Assembly: GCA_963792485.1 (NCBI GenBank)
Contig: CAWBWL010000010.1
Location: 186,001 to 250,000 of the forward strand
Length of the DNA stretch: 64,000 bases
Reading direction: 5' to 3'
Source: JANOYJ01 sp963792485
GTDB lineage: Bacteria > Pseudomonadota > Alphaproteobacteria > Rhizobiales > Rhizobiaceae
The translations under genes were made by a program, and so were the position numbers. Positions 8,905 to 17,437 of the stretch are shown piece by piece (the stretch's first letter is position 1; every line of letters begins with the position of its first letter). Under the pieces are notes generated by a model that was given only the letters and a program-made list of their open reading frames with translations, ran no database searches and was not told the origin of the DNA.

Positions 8905-9800
8905 TGCCACAAGTCTCCCGCTTCGCTCATAAGCAGATGCAGCCGTGCCAGAGGCTCGGTTGCGAGCTTGTCGGTATGGTGCAGCGTATGGCTCCAGCCA
9001 AAACGCGCGGTCCATGCCCGCAGTTCCGCGCGGCGTGCCAGAAACAGGTCGCGGTAATCCGTCGCAAAGGTTTCGGCGCGGCCCAATTTCAATCGCTCGC
9101 CAGATTCAGGATCGATAAATTCGAGCCGGCCCGCATAGGGGAAAGTCTCCTCGGCGGGGTCACAAATCTCAATCAGATGTCCCTTGACGCCGCGCTCTGC
9201 CAGTGGCTGCAGGCGGGACATGATCTCGTCCACGGGATCGAGAAAGTCGCTGGCAATCATGACTTCAGAGAACCGCTTGATGGGCGTAAGGTCAGGTGCG
9301 TCTGACGGCTCGCCTGCAGCCAGGCGCAAGCTCAGCGTCTCCGCGCCGCTGCGTGCGGAGAACGGTGATGCAATGCCCGGCCAGGCGATGCGCTCGCCCG
9401 AACGCGACAGAAGTTCGGCCAGCGCCAGCATCAGCACCATGGCGCGCGCTTGTTTCGAGACAGCGGCACCTTTTGACTTGAACAGCATGGAAGCAGACGG
9501 ATCGGCCCAGAGCCAGACGGTATGGGCTGCCTCCCATTCGCGGTCGCGGATATAGGTGTTGTCGTCCCGGGCGGAGCGGCGCCAGTCAATCCGGTTCACG
9601 GCCTCGCCTTCAACATAGGGTCTGAATTGCCAGAAATTTTCGCCGATGCCGCGGCGGCGGCGGCCATGCCAGCCATTGATCGTGGTTGCCGCGAGTTTTT
9701 TCGCGTCTACCAAAAGGTCCGGAATCAGCGCGGCGCGCTGGCGCGCGCGGGCAAGCGCCTCTCGCTGCGGAACGATCTCGGCGATTGCGCCAATGGCCAT
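8901..9800 (-). CDS. DUF58 domain-containing protein
   Basis: A 299-residue protein with the DUF58 core: a segment with NRIDWRRSAR (residues 69-78) shortly before a VWA-like MIDAS DPSAS (D100, S102, S104). No membrane segment is seen. DUF58 proteins almost always accompany MoxR ATPases and are thought to be soluble VWA-type partners or substrates. The gene starts 3 bases after the moxR stop and its own stop overlaps the next start (ATGA), so all four genes are very likely one transcript with coupled translation. Confidence 0.88.
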   Translation of the reverse strand: MAIGAIAEIVPQREALARARQRAALIPDLLVDAKKLAATTINGWHGRRRRGIGENFWQFRPYVEGEAVNRIDWRRSARDDNTYIRDREWEAAHTVWLWADPSASMLFKSKGAAVSKQARAMVLMLALAELLSRSGERIAWPGIASPFSARSGAETLSLRLAAGEPSDAPDLTPIKRFSEVMIASDFLDPVDEIMSRLQPLAERGVKGHLIEICDPAEETFPYAGRLEFIDPESGERLKLGRAETFATDYRDLFLARRAELRAWTARFGWSHTLHHTDKLATEPLARLHLLMSEAGDLWQ

Positions 9801-9803
9801 GCG

Positions 9804-10805
9804 TCAGGCCTTGACCAGCTTGGCGATGACATCGCGCACGCTCATGCCTTCGGCGCGGGCGGCGAAGTTGAGCGCCATGCGGTGCTGCAGCACCGGCTCG
9901 GCCAGCGCCCGGACATCGTCGATGGATGGCGCAAGGCGGCCCTCATACAACGCGCGTGCACGGGCGCAAAGCATCAGGGCCTGTCCCGCGCGGGGGCCGG
10001 GTCCCCACGAAATATGCTTCTGCGCCTCGGGATGATCAGAAGCGGGACGTGCTGAGCGAACCAGATCGAGAATGGCGGTCACGACCGTCTCCGGCACAGG
10101 CATGGCGCGGATTAGGCTCTGCATCGCGATGAGGCGCGCGGAATCCGCAACGCGTTTGGCTTTGGCCTCCTTCACGCCGGTGGTCTCAGTCAAAATCCGC
10201 CGCTCGGCCTCAAGTTCAGGGTAAGGCACGTCAATCTGCATCAAGAAACGGTCGAGTTGGGCTTCCGGAAGGGGGTAAGTGCCCTCCTGCTCAAGGGGGT
10301 TTTGCGTGGCAAGCACATGGAAGGGCGCGGGCAGATCATAGCGCTCGCCGCCTATGGTGACGTGATATTCCTGCATAGCTTGCAAAAGGGCGGACTGCGT
10401 GCGCGGGGAAGCGCGGTTGATTTCATCGGCCATCAGAAGCTGGGCGAAGACAGGGCCTTTCAGAAAGCGGAAGGATCGCTTGCCCTTGTCGCTTTGTTCA
10501 AGCACTTCCGAGCCGAGAATATCGGACGGCATCAGGTCCGGTGTGAACTGAATGCGGCGCTCATCAAGGCCGAGCACCGTGCCCAGCGTTTCGACAAGCT
10601 TGGTCTTTGCAAGGCCCGGCACGCCAACGAGAAGCGCGTGGCCGCCGCCGAGAATGGCGATCATCGCCCGCTCAACGACAGCCTCCTGACCGAAGATTAC
10701 CGTGCCGATTGCCTTCTTGATCAAGGCAATATCGGCAAGTGCGGCTTCCGCCTCGGCGATAATCGCTTTCGGATCCTTTGCATTCCCAGTCTTCATCATG
10801 CTCAT
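9804..10805 (-). CDS. MoxR family AAA+ ATPase
   Basis: A 333-residue AAA+ ATPase of the MoxR type. Walker A is GVPGLAKT at residues 61-68, Walker B LLMADE at 123-128, followed by the family element EINRASPRTQSALLQAMQE; sensor and lid regions follow. MoxR ATPases act as chaperones that help assemble VWA-containing complexes. I set the start at the ATG at 10805 (MSMMKTGNAK) preceded by agggacctca; upstream in-frame codons look non-coding. It is the first gene of the operon and runs divergently from the DUF1285 gene. Confidence 0.92.
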   Translation of the reverse strand: MSMMKTGNAKDPKAIIAEAEAALADIALIKKAIGTVIFGQEAVVERAMIAILGGGHALLVGVPGLAKTKLVETLGTVLGLDERRIQFTPDLMPSDILGSEVLEQSDKGKRSFRFLKGPVFAQLLMADEINRASPRTQSALLQAMQEYHVTIGGERYDLPAPFHVLATQNPLEQEGTYPLPEAQLDRFLMQIDVPYPELEAERRILTETTGVKEAKAKRVADSARLIAMQSLIRAMPVPETVVTAILDLVRSARPASDHPEAQKHISWGPGPRAGQALMLCARARALYEGRLAPSIDDVRALAEPVLQHRMALNFAARAEGMSVRDVIAKLVKA

Positions 10806-10928
10806 TTGAGGTCCCTGAAATTGCTTGATTCGCCGCCAGCACATGCCATTTCATGCAAGGTAAGGGTTCGCGCGGCCATGACAAGCTGGATTGGGCGCAA
10901 TAAGAATGACTATTTCGTGACGCTCGCC

Positions 10929-11537
10929 ATGACAGATGGACTGAAATCGGCTTTGGAGACAGGCGCACTTGCTGCGCTCATCTCGCGCGCGGTAACGTCA
11001 GGCAAAGGGCTGCCACCGGTTGAGAGCTGGAATCCGCCGTTCTGCGGTGATATCGATATGACCATCAAGGCCGATGGCACCTGGTTCTACATGGGCACGC
11101 CCATTGGCCGCGCGCCGTTGGTGCGTTTGTTCTCGACCGTGCTGCGCAGGGATGAGGATGGCAAGACTTATCTCGTAACACCGGTGGAGAAGGTTGGCAT
11201 CACAATTGAGGATGCGCCGTTTGTGGCGGTGGAGATGGCGCGGGAAGGGGAAGGTGCGGCGCAGACGCTGACGTTCCGCACCAATGTGGGTGATGTTGCC
11301 GAGGCAGGCGAAGAACATAGTCTGCGCTTCAAACTTGATCCGGCCAACCACGGCCTCAAACCCTATCTGCACATTCGCGGCCGGCTTGAAGCGCTTGTGG
11401 CGCGGCCTGTGATGTATGACCTAGTTGCGCTCGGTGAAGAGATTGAACATCGAGGCGCGGTCTGGTTTGCAGTGCGCTCCGGGGGAGTGACATTTCCGAT
11501 CATGAACGCGGCGCAGCTGAAGGAAATCTCGCTTTGA
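10929..11537 (+). CDS. DUF1285 domain-containing protein
   Basis: About 202 residues. The family pattern is clear: WNP-FCGDIDM-I, then DGTWFYMGTPIGR, then LVRLFSTVLRRDEDG. Structures of the family are known but no function is assigned. The start is uncertain: the ATG at 10929 (MTDGLKSALETG) fits the usual distance to the WNP motif, while an in-frame ATG at 10878 would add 17 residues and has a better purine stretch upstream. The stop overlaps the TTG start of the CoA pyrophosphatase gene, so the two are co-translated. Confidence 0.82.
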   Translation: MTDGLKSALETGALAALISRAVTSGKGLPPVESWNPPFCGDIDMTIKADGTWFYMGTPIGRAPLVRLFSTVLRRDEDGKTYLVTPVEKVGITIEDAPFVAVEMAREGEGAAQTLTFRTNVGDVAEAGEEHSLRFKLDPANHGLKPYLHIRGRLEALVARPVMYDLVALGEEIEHRGAVWFAVRSGGVTFPIMNAAQLKEISL

Positions 11538-12160
11538 ACTGGGCCGAGTTCGACGCCGACCGGCTGCGCGCCTTGGCCGGGCGCATTTCACAAGATGTAA
11601 AAGCCGGCGGGCACGGCGACCATGTGCTTAATCCAGACTTCCTGGCGCGGCTCAACGGTGCGCCGCTGCGCGATGCGGCAGTGCTCATCCCGGTCGTGAA
11701 CCGCCGTGAGGGAGCTGGGCTGCTCTTGACCAAGCGAGCTGAGAAATTGCGCAAACATTCCGGACAGATTTCATTTCCGGGCGGCGCGATTGATCCGGGA
11801 GATGGTTCTCCTGAAGCGGCGGCGATGCGAGAGGCGCATGAGGAGATCGGGCTTGAGGCAGAGGCTATCGAAACGCTCGCGCGGCTGCCGACCTATCTGG
11901 CGGGCACTGGCTTTTCGATCACGCCAGTGCTTGCGCTTATCCGTCCCGATTATGCCCTTACCATCAATCATGAGGAAGTCGACGTGGCGTTTGAAGTGCC
12001 GTTCGCCTTTGTGATGGACCCGGCCAACTACACGTCCTCCAGCCGGTTCTGGCAGGGCAAAGAGCATTTCTTCTACACGATCACCTATGAGCAGTATCAG
12101 ATATGGGGCATTACGGCCGGCATACTTCGTGTGCTGTATGAAAGGCTTCATGTTGACTGA
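11534..12160 (+). CDS. CoA pyrophosphatase (NUDIX, NudL-like)
   Basis: A 208-residue NUDIX hydrolase that would split coenzyme A into 3',5'-ADP and 4'-phosphopantetheine. It has the CoA-type signature just before the box (LLLTKRAEKLRKHSGQISFPGG) and a perfect Nudix box (GGAIDPGDGSPEAAAMREAH, then EEIGL). The start codon is TTG at 11534, overlapping the previous stop (TTGA); the next ATG would cut into the domain. Its stop overlaps the start of the CCA-adding enzyme gene by 11 bases. Cytosolic. Confidence 0.88.
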   Translation: MNWAEFDADRLRALAGRISQDVKAGGHGDHVLNPDFLARLNGAPLRDAAVLIPVVNRREGAGLLLTKRAEKLRKHSGQISFPGGAIDPGDGSPEAAAMREAHEEIGLEAEAIETLARLPTYLAGTGFSITPVLALIRPDYALTINHEEVDVAFEVPFAFVMDPANYTSSSRFWQGKEHFFYTITYEQYQIWGITAGILRVLYERLHVD

Positions 12161-13401
12161 GAACCCCAATCTCAATGCGCTGTCGGATGTGTTGCAAATC
12201 AAGGGGTTGGCCGCGCTTCTGGCTATGTTGAATCAACCCGGGGAGGAGGCGCGCATTGCCGGAGGCGCGGTGCGTAACGCCTTGATGCAAGAATCTATTT
12301 CGGATGTGGACATTGCAACGACCTGCTTGCCGGACGAAGTCGCGCGACGTGCGCAAAAGGCCGGGATGGCGGTCATTCCGACCGGGATATTGCACGGGAC
12401 CGTGACGGTCATCTCAGACGGCGAGCCCTATGAGGTCACCACGCTGCGCGCCGATATCCGCACCGATGGCCGCCATGCGGAGGTTGTCTTCGGGCGCGAC
12501 TGGCGAGCCGATGCGGAGCGGCGCGATTTCACGATCAATGCGCTCTATGCAAAGGCGGATGGCGCCATCATCGATCTGGTTGGCGGCACTGCCGACATCA
12601 AATCACGCACGATCCGGTTCATCGGAGACGCGCAGACGCGCATCCGCGAAGACCATTTGCGTATCTTGCGCTTTTTCCGTTTCTTCGCCTGGTACGGGTC
12701 CGGACGGCCAGATGCAGATGGATTGAGGGCGTGCGCGCGCCTCAAGGAATCTGTGCTGCATCTGTCCGCCGAGCGAGTCTGGGCGGAGATGAAAAAGCTC
12801 TTGAAAGCGCCCGATCCTTCGCGGGCGCTGCTGTGGATGCGGCAGACGGGCGTGCTGACAGTGGCGCTGCCGGAAAGCGAAAAATGGGGGATTGATGCTG
12901 TGCATGGCTTGATCTCTACCGAGCGGGACTTGGGTTGGAGTCCTGATCCGCTGCTGCGGCTGATGGCGATGATCCCGCCAAGGTTTGAGCGGGTCGCTGA
13001 ACTTGCCTTGCGCCTCAAGCTTTCCAATTCTGAATGCGAGCGGCTTGAGAATTGGGCCGCGGCGTTCCTGCCGCCGCATGAGCGCGACAGCCATGCCTTT
13101 GCCCGGGAACTCTACTGGGCAAAGCGCGAAGGTGTTTCTGACCGGCTCAGGCTGGCGCTGGCGGATGCGCGCGCGAAGCGCGATACAGGATGACCGTGAG
13201 ATGATGCGGGCTGCCGGATATTCGCGATTGCTTGAATTCACTCAAAGTTGGGAGCGTCCCGCCTTTCCGGTGTCGGGAGCCGACCTTATTGCAGCGGGCA
13301 TGAAGAGCGGACCGGAACTTGGCGCGCGGCTGAAGGCTCTGGAGGAGAAGTGGGTGGCGAGTGATTTCAGTCCGACGGCATCAGAGCTTTTGGGCCGTTG
13401 A
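12150..13401 (+). pseudogene. cca: CCA tRNA nucleotidyltransferase, one apparent frameshift near 13179
   Basis: Adds or repairs the 3' CCA end of tRNAs. The N-terminal nucleotidyltransferase head shows GGAVRNALM, then SDVDIATT with the catalytic DVD pair, and RRDFTINALYA; tRNA-binding helices follow. The first frame stops at 13193. The family C-terminus (FPVSGADLIAAGMKSGPELG, then ALEEKWVASDF) continues in the +1 frame to 13401. Removing one base, for example the C at 13179 in gcgaagcgcg, restores one reading frame. The start at 12150 is preceded by gaaagg. An essential gene is unlikely to be broken, so sequencing error is probable; the shorter product would still hold the catalytic head. Confidence 0.85.
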
Positions 13402-13433
13402 GTTCATTTGGCCGTGGACTGCCAAGGGCTGTT

Positions 13434-14345
13434 TCAAGGCCATTTCACCGCAGGTGGCATTGAGGAAAGGATCGAGTCCACATTGCCCCCGGTCTTCAGC
13501 CCGAAAATCGTGCCCCGGTCATAAAGCAGGTTGAACTCGACATAGCGGCCGCGGCGGATGAGTTGCTCTTCGCGGTCAACGCCAGTCCAAGGTTCGTTGA
13601 AATTGCGGCGCACAATGTGCGGATATACGACGAGGAAGCTTTTGCCGACATCTTGAGTGAAGGCAAAGTCCGCCTCCCAGCCGCCCTTGTCCTCGTCGGA
13701 ATGCAGCCAGTCATAAAATATGCCGCCAATGCCGCGCGGCTCGCTGCGATGCGGCAGGAAGAAATAGTCGTCGCACCATTTCTTGTAGCGTTCATAATCG
13801 GCGACTGGGTGACGCTCGCAGACAAACTTCATCGCCTTGTGAAAGGTCTGTGCGTCTGGATCGTCTTGAGTGCGGCGCCGTTCGAGAACCGGCGTCAAAT
13901 CTGCGCCGCCGCCAAACCATTGCCGTGTGGTGACGACCATGCGGGTGTTCATGTGCACGGCCGGCACATGCGGGCTTTGCGGATGGGCAATGATTGAGAT
14001 GCCGGAGGCCCAGAAGCGCGGGTCTTCCTCGGCGCCCGGTATCTGCTTTCGAAACTCCGGCGAAAACTCGCCATAAACGGTGGATGTGTGCACGCCGACC
14101 TTTTCGAACACGCGTCCCCCCATCATAGACATGATGCCGCCGCCATACTCGCCGCCGTTGCGCTGCCAGGGCGTGCGCACAAAGCGGCCCGGCGTGTTGT
14201 TGCGCATGGTGCCGTCATGCTCGTCTTCGAGCTTTTCGAAGGCGGCGCAAATCTTGTCGCGCAGCTCTTGAAACCAAGCCTCGGCGCGGTCTTTCTTGTC
14301 TTCAATGTTGTCCGGCAGGCCGGGCTTGATTTCGGCGCGTTCCAC
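13434..14345 (-). CDS. hemF: Oxygen-dependent coproporphyrinogen III oxidase
   Basis: A 303-residue cytosolic enzyme that decarboxylates coproporphyrinogen III to protoporphyrinogen IX with oxygen, a late step in haem synthesis. Diagnostic family blocks are present: the GG-MSMM-GRVFEK region, VHMNTR, WFGGGADLTP and EPRGIGGIFYDW, and the C-terminal GLKTGGNVDSILSSMPP. Length is normal. It is read away from the PepSY/cytochrome b561 genes, with 232 bases between the starts that include an inverted repeat. Nearby haem proteins (b561-like, cytochrome bc1) fit a haem supply role but no operon link is seen. Confidence 0.95.
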   Translation of the reverse strand: MERAEIKPGLPDNIEDKKDRAEAWFQELRDKICAAFEKLEDEHDGTMRNNTPGRFVRTPWQRNGGEYGGGIMSMMGGRVFEKVGVHTSTVYGEFSPEFRKQIPGAEEDPRFWASGISIIAHPQSPHVPAVHMNTRMVVTTRQWFGGGADLTPVLERRRTQDDPDAQTFHKAMKFVCERHPVADYERYKKWCDDYFFLPHRSEPRGIGGIFYDWLHSDEDKGGWEADFAFTQDVGKSFLVVYPHIVRRNFNEPWTGVDREEQLIRRGRYVEFNLLYDRGTIFGLKTGGNVDSILSSMPPAVKWP

Positions 14346-14467
14346 GAATCCGTCCCTGTGTTGCGGCAGGCTCCTAGCAGGAACGGGTGCGGTATTGAAA
14401 GCGCCGAGTCGGCGCTTAGAAGGCTTTCAACAGCGGTTTTATGTCTCTGAATGAATCTGACAGGTTG

Positions 14468-14495
14468 CTGACAAGGCGCGTCAGCACCTTGTCAG
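14468..14495. repeat. Inverted repeat between hemF and the PepSY gene
   Basis: Perfect 9-bp arms CTGACAAGG (14468-14476) and CCTTGTCAG (14487-14495) around a 10-base spacer, in the divergent intergenic region. Both flanking genes start here rather than end, and there is no T tract, so an operator is more likely than a terminator. The regulator is unknown. Confidence 0.5.
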
Positions 14496-14577
14496 GTTGT
14501 AGGTGTCAAAGGATGCTGTGCCGAATTTTTGAGCACGCAACCAGTCCAGACATTCTGGGGATTTGAGGGAGAATACC

Positions 14578-14853
14578 ATGAAGTTGAAGTTGATCGCCGC
14601 CGCTTTTGCGGGTTACGCTGCCATTTGCGCCCCGGCCTATGCAGAAGATGCAATCTGCACCGAAGTCGGGGAAAAGAAGCCGATTGAGGATGCCAAAGCT
14701 GTTGCGGTCAAAGTCGGCTTTGCCGACGTGACCAAGATGGACGAAGAGGGCGGCTGCTACGAGGCCAAGGGCTTGAACGCCAATGGCTCGAAGTTCGAGG
14801 TCTACATCCACCCCACCACGCTTCAGATCGTCAAGGTCAAGATCGAGGACTGA
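14578..14853 (+). CDS. Small secreted PepSY domain protein
   Basis: A 91-residue protein. Residues 1-22 form a signal peptide (KLKLIAAAFAGYAAICAPAYA, cleavage after AYA). The mature part matches the short PepSY_2 type: DAKAVAVKVGFADVTKMDEE, then GCYEAKGLNANGSKFEVYIH and a final LQIVKVKIED. The start ATG at 14578 has a good site (gaggga, 8 bases upstream). One base separates its stop from the cytochrome b561-like gene, so they form an operon. Small PepSY proteins commonly sit next to cytochrome b561-type membrane proteins; the ligand is unknown. Periplasmic. Confidence 0.85.
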   Translation: MKLKLIAAAFAGYAAICAPAYAEDAICTEVGEKKPIEDAKAVAVKVGFADVTKMDEEGGCYEAKGLNANGSKFEVYIHPTTLQIVKVKIED

Positions 14854-14854
14854 G

Positions 14855-16499
14855 ATGTCAGAAGCGGGAAAAAAAACGAGCGGGCGGGTCTGGGACCCGC
14901 TCGTGCGTCTTTTCCATTGGACGCTGGTGGCCGCGTTTGCCACCGCCTGGTTTATCAGGTCCGAGGCGGCCATCCATGAAACAGCGGGCAAGACAGTTCT
15001 TGTTCTGGTGATCCTACGCGTGGCCTGGGGCCTTGTGGGCACTGGCAGCGCCCGGTTCGAGACCTTCATCAAGGGTCCAATCGCGACAATGCGTTATGTG
15101 ATCTCAATTCTGCGCGGCAAGCCCACGCATTATCTTGGCCATAATCCGGCAGGCGCGGCCATGATTGGCGCGCTTCTCCTGTCGCTGACCGCCACCACGG
15201 TTTCCGGCGTCCTGATGACAACCACGGCGTTCTGGGGCAGCACATGGATTGAATGGATACACGGCACTGCCGCGACGCTCACGGTGTTTCTGATTGCCGG
15301 GCATTTGCTTGGCGTCATTGCCGCCTGCTTCCAGCATCGTGAGAATTTGCCCTGGTCAATGGTCACAGGCCGCAAATGGGTCTCCGTCAACACAGAGCGC
15401 TTCCTTGGCCCCACAATGTTCACGCGCAAACGCAATCTGGCGGCGCTGGCGTTGATTGCGACCGGATTTGGTGTCTGGAGCGCGAGCGGCGCGGTGTTCA
15501 ACGCCAGCTACTGGCGCATGCCGAAAATTATAAAAGCTGAAGTCAGCAAAGGCGGCTGCGACGTTGACGCGGTGTCAGGCCCGCAGATCATGGTCTATCC
15601 CGCAATGCAAATGCAGTATGACGTGACCTTTGCGGAAGGCGCTGGCAGCGGGACCGCTGCGGTTCCCACCGGCCTTGCCCTGCAGAAGCGACCGCAGATT
15701 GACGTGTCTGAAGTGGTGCAAGACTGCAAGACTGCATTTGAAGCCAAATCGAAGACGCGTTTTGGATTTGCAGATGGCATGTTTGCCTCCTTCAGGAGCG
15801 TGCTTGAGGCCGCAAAGAATGCGACCGCCAATGCCGTCGCGGAATCTCAACCGACGCCCGTCAGACAGATCGGCTTGTCATCTACGCTTGCTCGAGTCTC
15901 CAGCGCGGCCGAAGACTGCAGCCGCAGTGCCGGAGGGCGGCGGGCGACCCGCGGCAGCTGCCGCCGCCGCAGCGCCAGCTGGCGCAACAGGCGCTGCATC
16001 AGATGTCCAGACGGCAGGTTCGGTTGGCGGAGACGCTGGCGTCGCTGATGCCGCCGCTGCTCCTGCTGAACAAGACGGCATCGAAGTCCTGAGATCAACA
16101 ATCGCAAAGCCCAAGCTGAAGACGGCTGCCGCGAAGCCAGAAGCTGATATCTCGAAAAAGGCTGCGCCAACGCGCGCGAAAATCGCGAAGAGCGCAGTTA
16201 AAAAGTCAAAGAGGAAAGCAGCCGCCGCAAAGCCATTGAGCAAAAAGGCGATCCGCAAATTGTTGAAGCGCAAGAAAAAGTCAACTTGGCGCGCTCTGGC
16301 GGGCAGCAGCTCCAGCGGCAGCAACAGCGGATCAGGCTCCGGCAATAGCGGCTCCGGTTCCGGCAGCTCTGGCAGTGACGACGATAATGACGACAACAGC
16401 GGCTCTGGCTCCAACAACAGCGGCTCAGGCAATAGCGGCAGCGGAAGTTCGGGGAGTGGGTCGAATTCCGGCAGCGGCGGCGGTGGTGGTGATGACTGA
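14855..16499 (+). pseudogene. Cytochrome b561/b6-like membrane protein with long low-complexity tail, frameshift near 15890-15925
   Basis: The first ~170 residues form a four-helix cytochrome b561-like domain with haem-ligand candidates H21, H41, H136 and H150 (RLFHW, IHETAG, WIHGTAA, AGHLLG). Residues ~195-345 form an unrecognised soluble part after another hydrophobic segment (residues ~195-215). The first frame runs on as an Arg-rich, unlikely sequence to 16048, while the +1 frame gives an Ala-rich stretch, then a Lys-rich stretch (KKAIRKLLKRKKKS) and a Gly/Ser/Asn/Asp tail to 16499. One extra base in 15890-15925 would join them. Likely an inner-membrane electron carrier working with the PepSY protein; the tail is odd. 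Confidence 0.7.
16305..16496 (+). repeat. Gly/Ser/Asn low-complexity coding repeat
   Basis: About 190 bases built from ggcagc / ggctcc / aacagc-like hexamers that encode alternating Gly-Ser with Asn and an Asp/Asn block (SGSDDDNDDNSGSGSNN). It is the end of the cytochrome b561-like gene. The pattern could vary in copy number by slippage, which may also account for assembly trouble nearby. Confidence 0.7.
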
Positions 16500-16512
16500 G
16501 TCGGGACGTGAA

Positions 16513-16974
16513 CTATCGAAGCCAATCCGTCTGCCGAAGCGCCTCGCCTGTGACCATCGCGACCGATAATGCCAGATTGAGCGAACGCCGCCCCGGCAAC
16601 ATTGGAATGGTTAGTCTGGCGGTCGCCGTCTCGTGAATTCGAGAGGGGACGCCGCTCGACTCCCTGCCGAAAAGAAGCACATCGGCGCCCAGATATTCAA
16701 ACTCGACATAGCTGCGCTCTGCCTTGGTTGACAGAAGAACAATGCGGCGGCCTTCCATCTGGCAATGCGAAACGAACTCATCCCAGTTCAGGTGCCGCGT
16801 CAGCGCTGTCTGCTCGAGATAATCCATGCCCGCGCGTTTGAGCGCGCGGTCGGAGAGATCGAAGCCCGCTGGTTCGATGATGTGCACATCCAACCCGAAA
16901 CAAGCCGCCATGCGCAAAATGGTTCCGGTATTGCCGGGAATGTCGGGCTGGTAGAGCGCGATGGAGATCGTCAT
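16513..16974 (-). CDS. trmL: tRNA (cytidine(34)-2'-O)-methyltransferase
   Basis: A 153-residue SPOUT methyltransferase that 2'-O-methylates the wobble base of the CAA/TAA leucine tRNAs. Family blocks: QPDIPGNTGTILRMAACFG at the N-terminus, then LFGRESSGVP and RSLNLALSVAM, which form the knotted SAM site. Length is typical of TrmL. It is convergent with the b561-like gene, 13 bases apart. It stands between the haem/b561 block and the ABC/petABC block. Confidence 0.93.
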   Translation of the reverse strand: MTISIALYQPDIPGNTGTILRMAACFGLDVHIIEPAGFDLSDRALKRAGMDYLEQTALTRHLNWDEFVSHCQMEGRRIVLLSTKAERSYVEFEYLGADVLLFGRESSGVPSRIHETATARLTIPMLPGRRSLNLALSVAMVTGEALRQTDWLR

Positions 16975-17105
16975 GGCTGGGCTCGCCGTTGCAGATGGGC
17001 AACAAATGTCAGGAATGAAAAGAGAACGACCTTGCGGTTCTGGTCAAGCGGCAAACGATTGTCTATGACAACGCCTTCTGAAACCCGAACCGAAAGGAGG
17101 ATTCG

Positions 17106-17162
17106 ATGAAGTCATATCTTACCCGTTTCCTCCCGGCCATGCCGATTTGGCGTGGTGTATAA
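17106..17162 (+). CDS. Possible 18-codon micro-ORF behind a perfect Shine-Dalgarno
   Basis: The sequence aaaggagg at 17093-17100 is an ideal ribosome-binding site, 5 bases before the ATG at 17106. The frame (MKSYLTRFLPAMPIWRGV) ends at 17162. Few genes in this window have so strong a site, which argues that this short frame, or a gene it leads, is translated. It could be a leader peptide for the small membrane protein and ABC genes downstream (about 90 bases later) or the trace of a broken gene. I do not recognise the peptide. Confidence 0.35.
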   Translation: MKSYLTRFLPAMPIWRGV

Positions 17163-17249
17163 CGCGGTTCCGTTCGGTCTAATCCATCTCCTGACCTTCA
17201 AGTGACGTGAGCCGCGGTTGAGTTTCCACCGTTTTTCAAAGGTTTCGTC

Positions 17250-17435
17250 ATGGGCAACCCGTTTTTCCTTCCGGACATTCCGGAACAATCCGCCACCGGC
17301 GCCGTTGGCCGGGCGCTCGCCTTGACGCTTGTCGGGCTATGGGTTGCCTTGTCTGTGTCCGCACTTGTTTTGACTTTGAGCGATGCCGTCTTCTTCAGCC
17401 GCAATTCCGGCGCGCTCACCGCAGAAATGGAATGA
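17250..17435 (+). CDS. Small single-pass membrane protein upstream of the ABC exporters
   Basis: 61 residues with one long hydrophobic segment (residues about 19-43, GAVGRALALTLVGLWVALSV and on) and a charged C-terminus. Family unknown. The stop TGA overlaps an ATG triplet at the start of the ABC gene (ATGATGATG), so translation is probably coupled, suggesting a small accessory subunit of the transporter, but this is inferred from position only. Confidence 0.5.
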   Translation: MGNPFFLPDIPEQSATGAVGRALALTLVGLWVALSVSALVLTLSDAVFFSRNSGALTAEME

Positions 17436-17437
17436 TG

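Noticed and set aside
15878..16525. Leu/Pro/Glu-rich minus-strand frame opposite the b561 tail
   Set aside because: Complement of the Gly/Ser and Lys repeats; low-complexity shadow with no domain.
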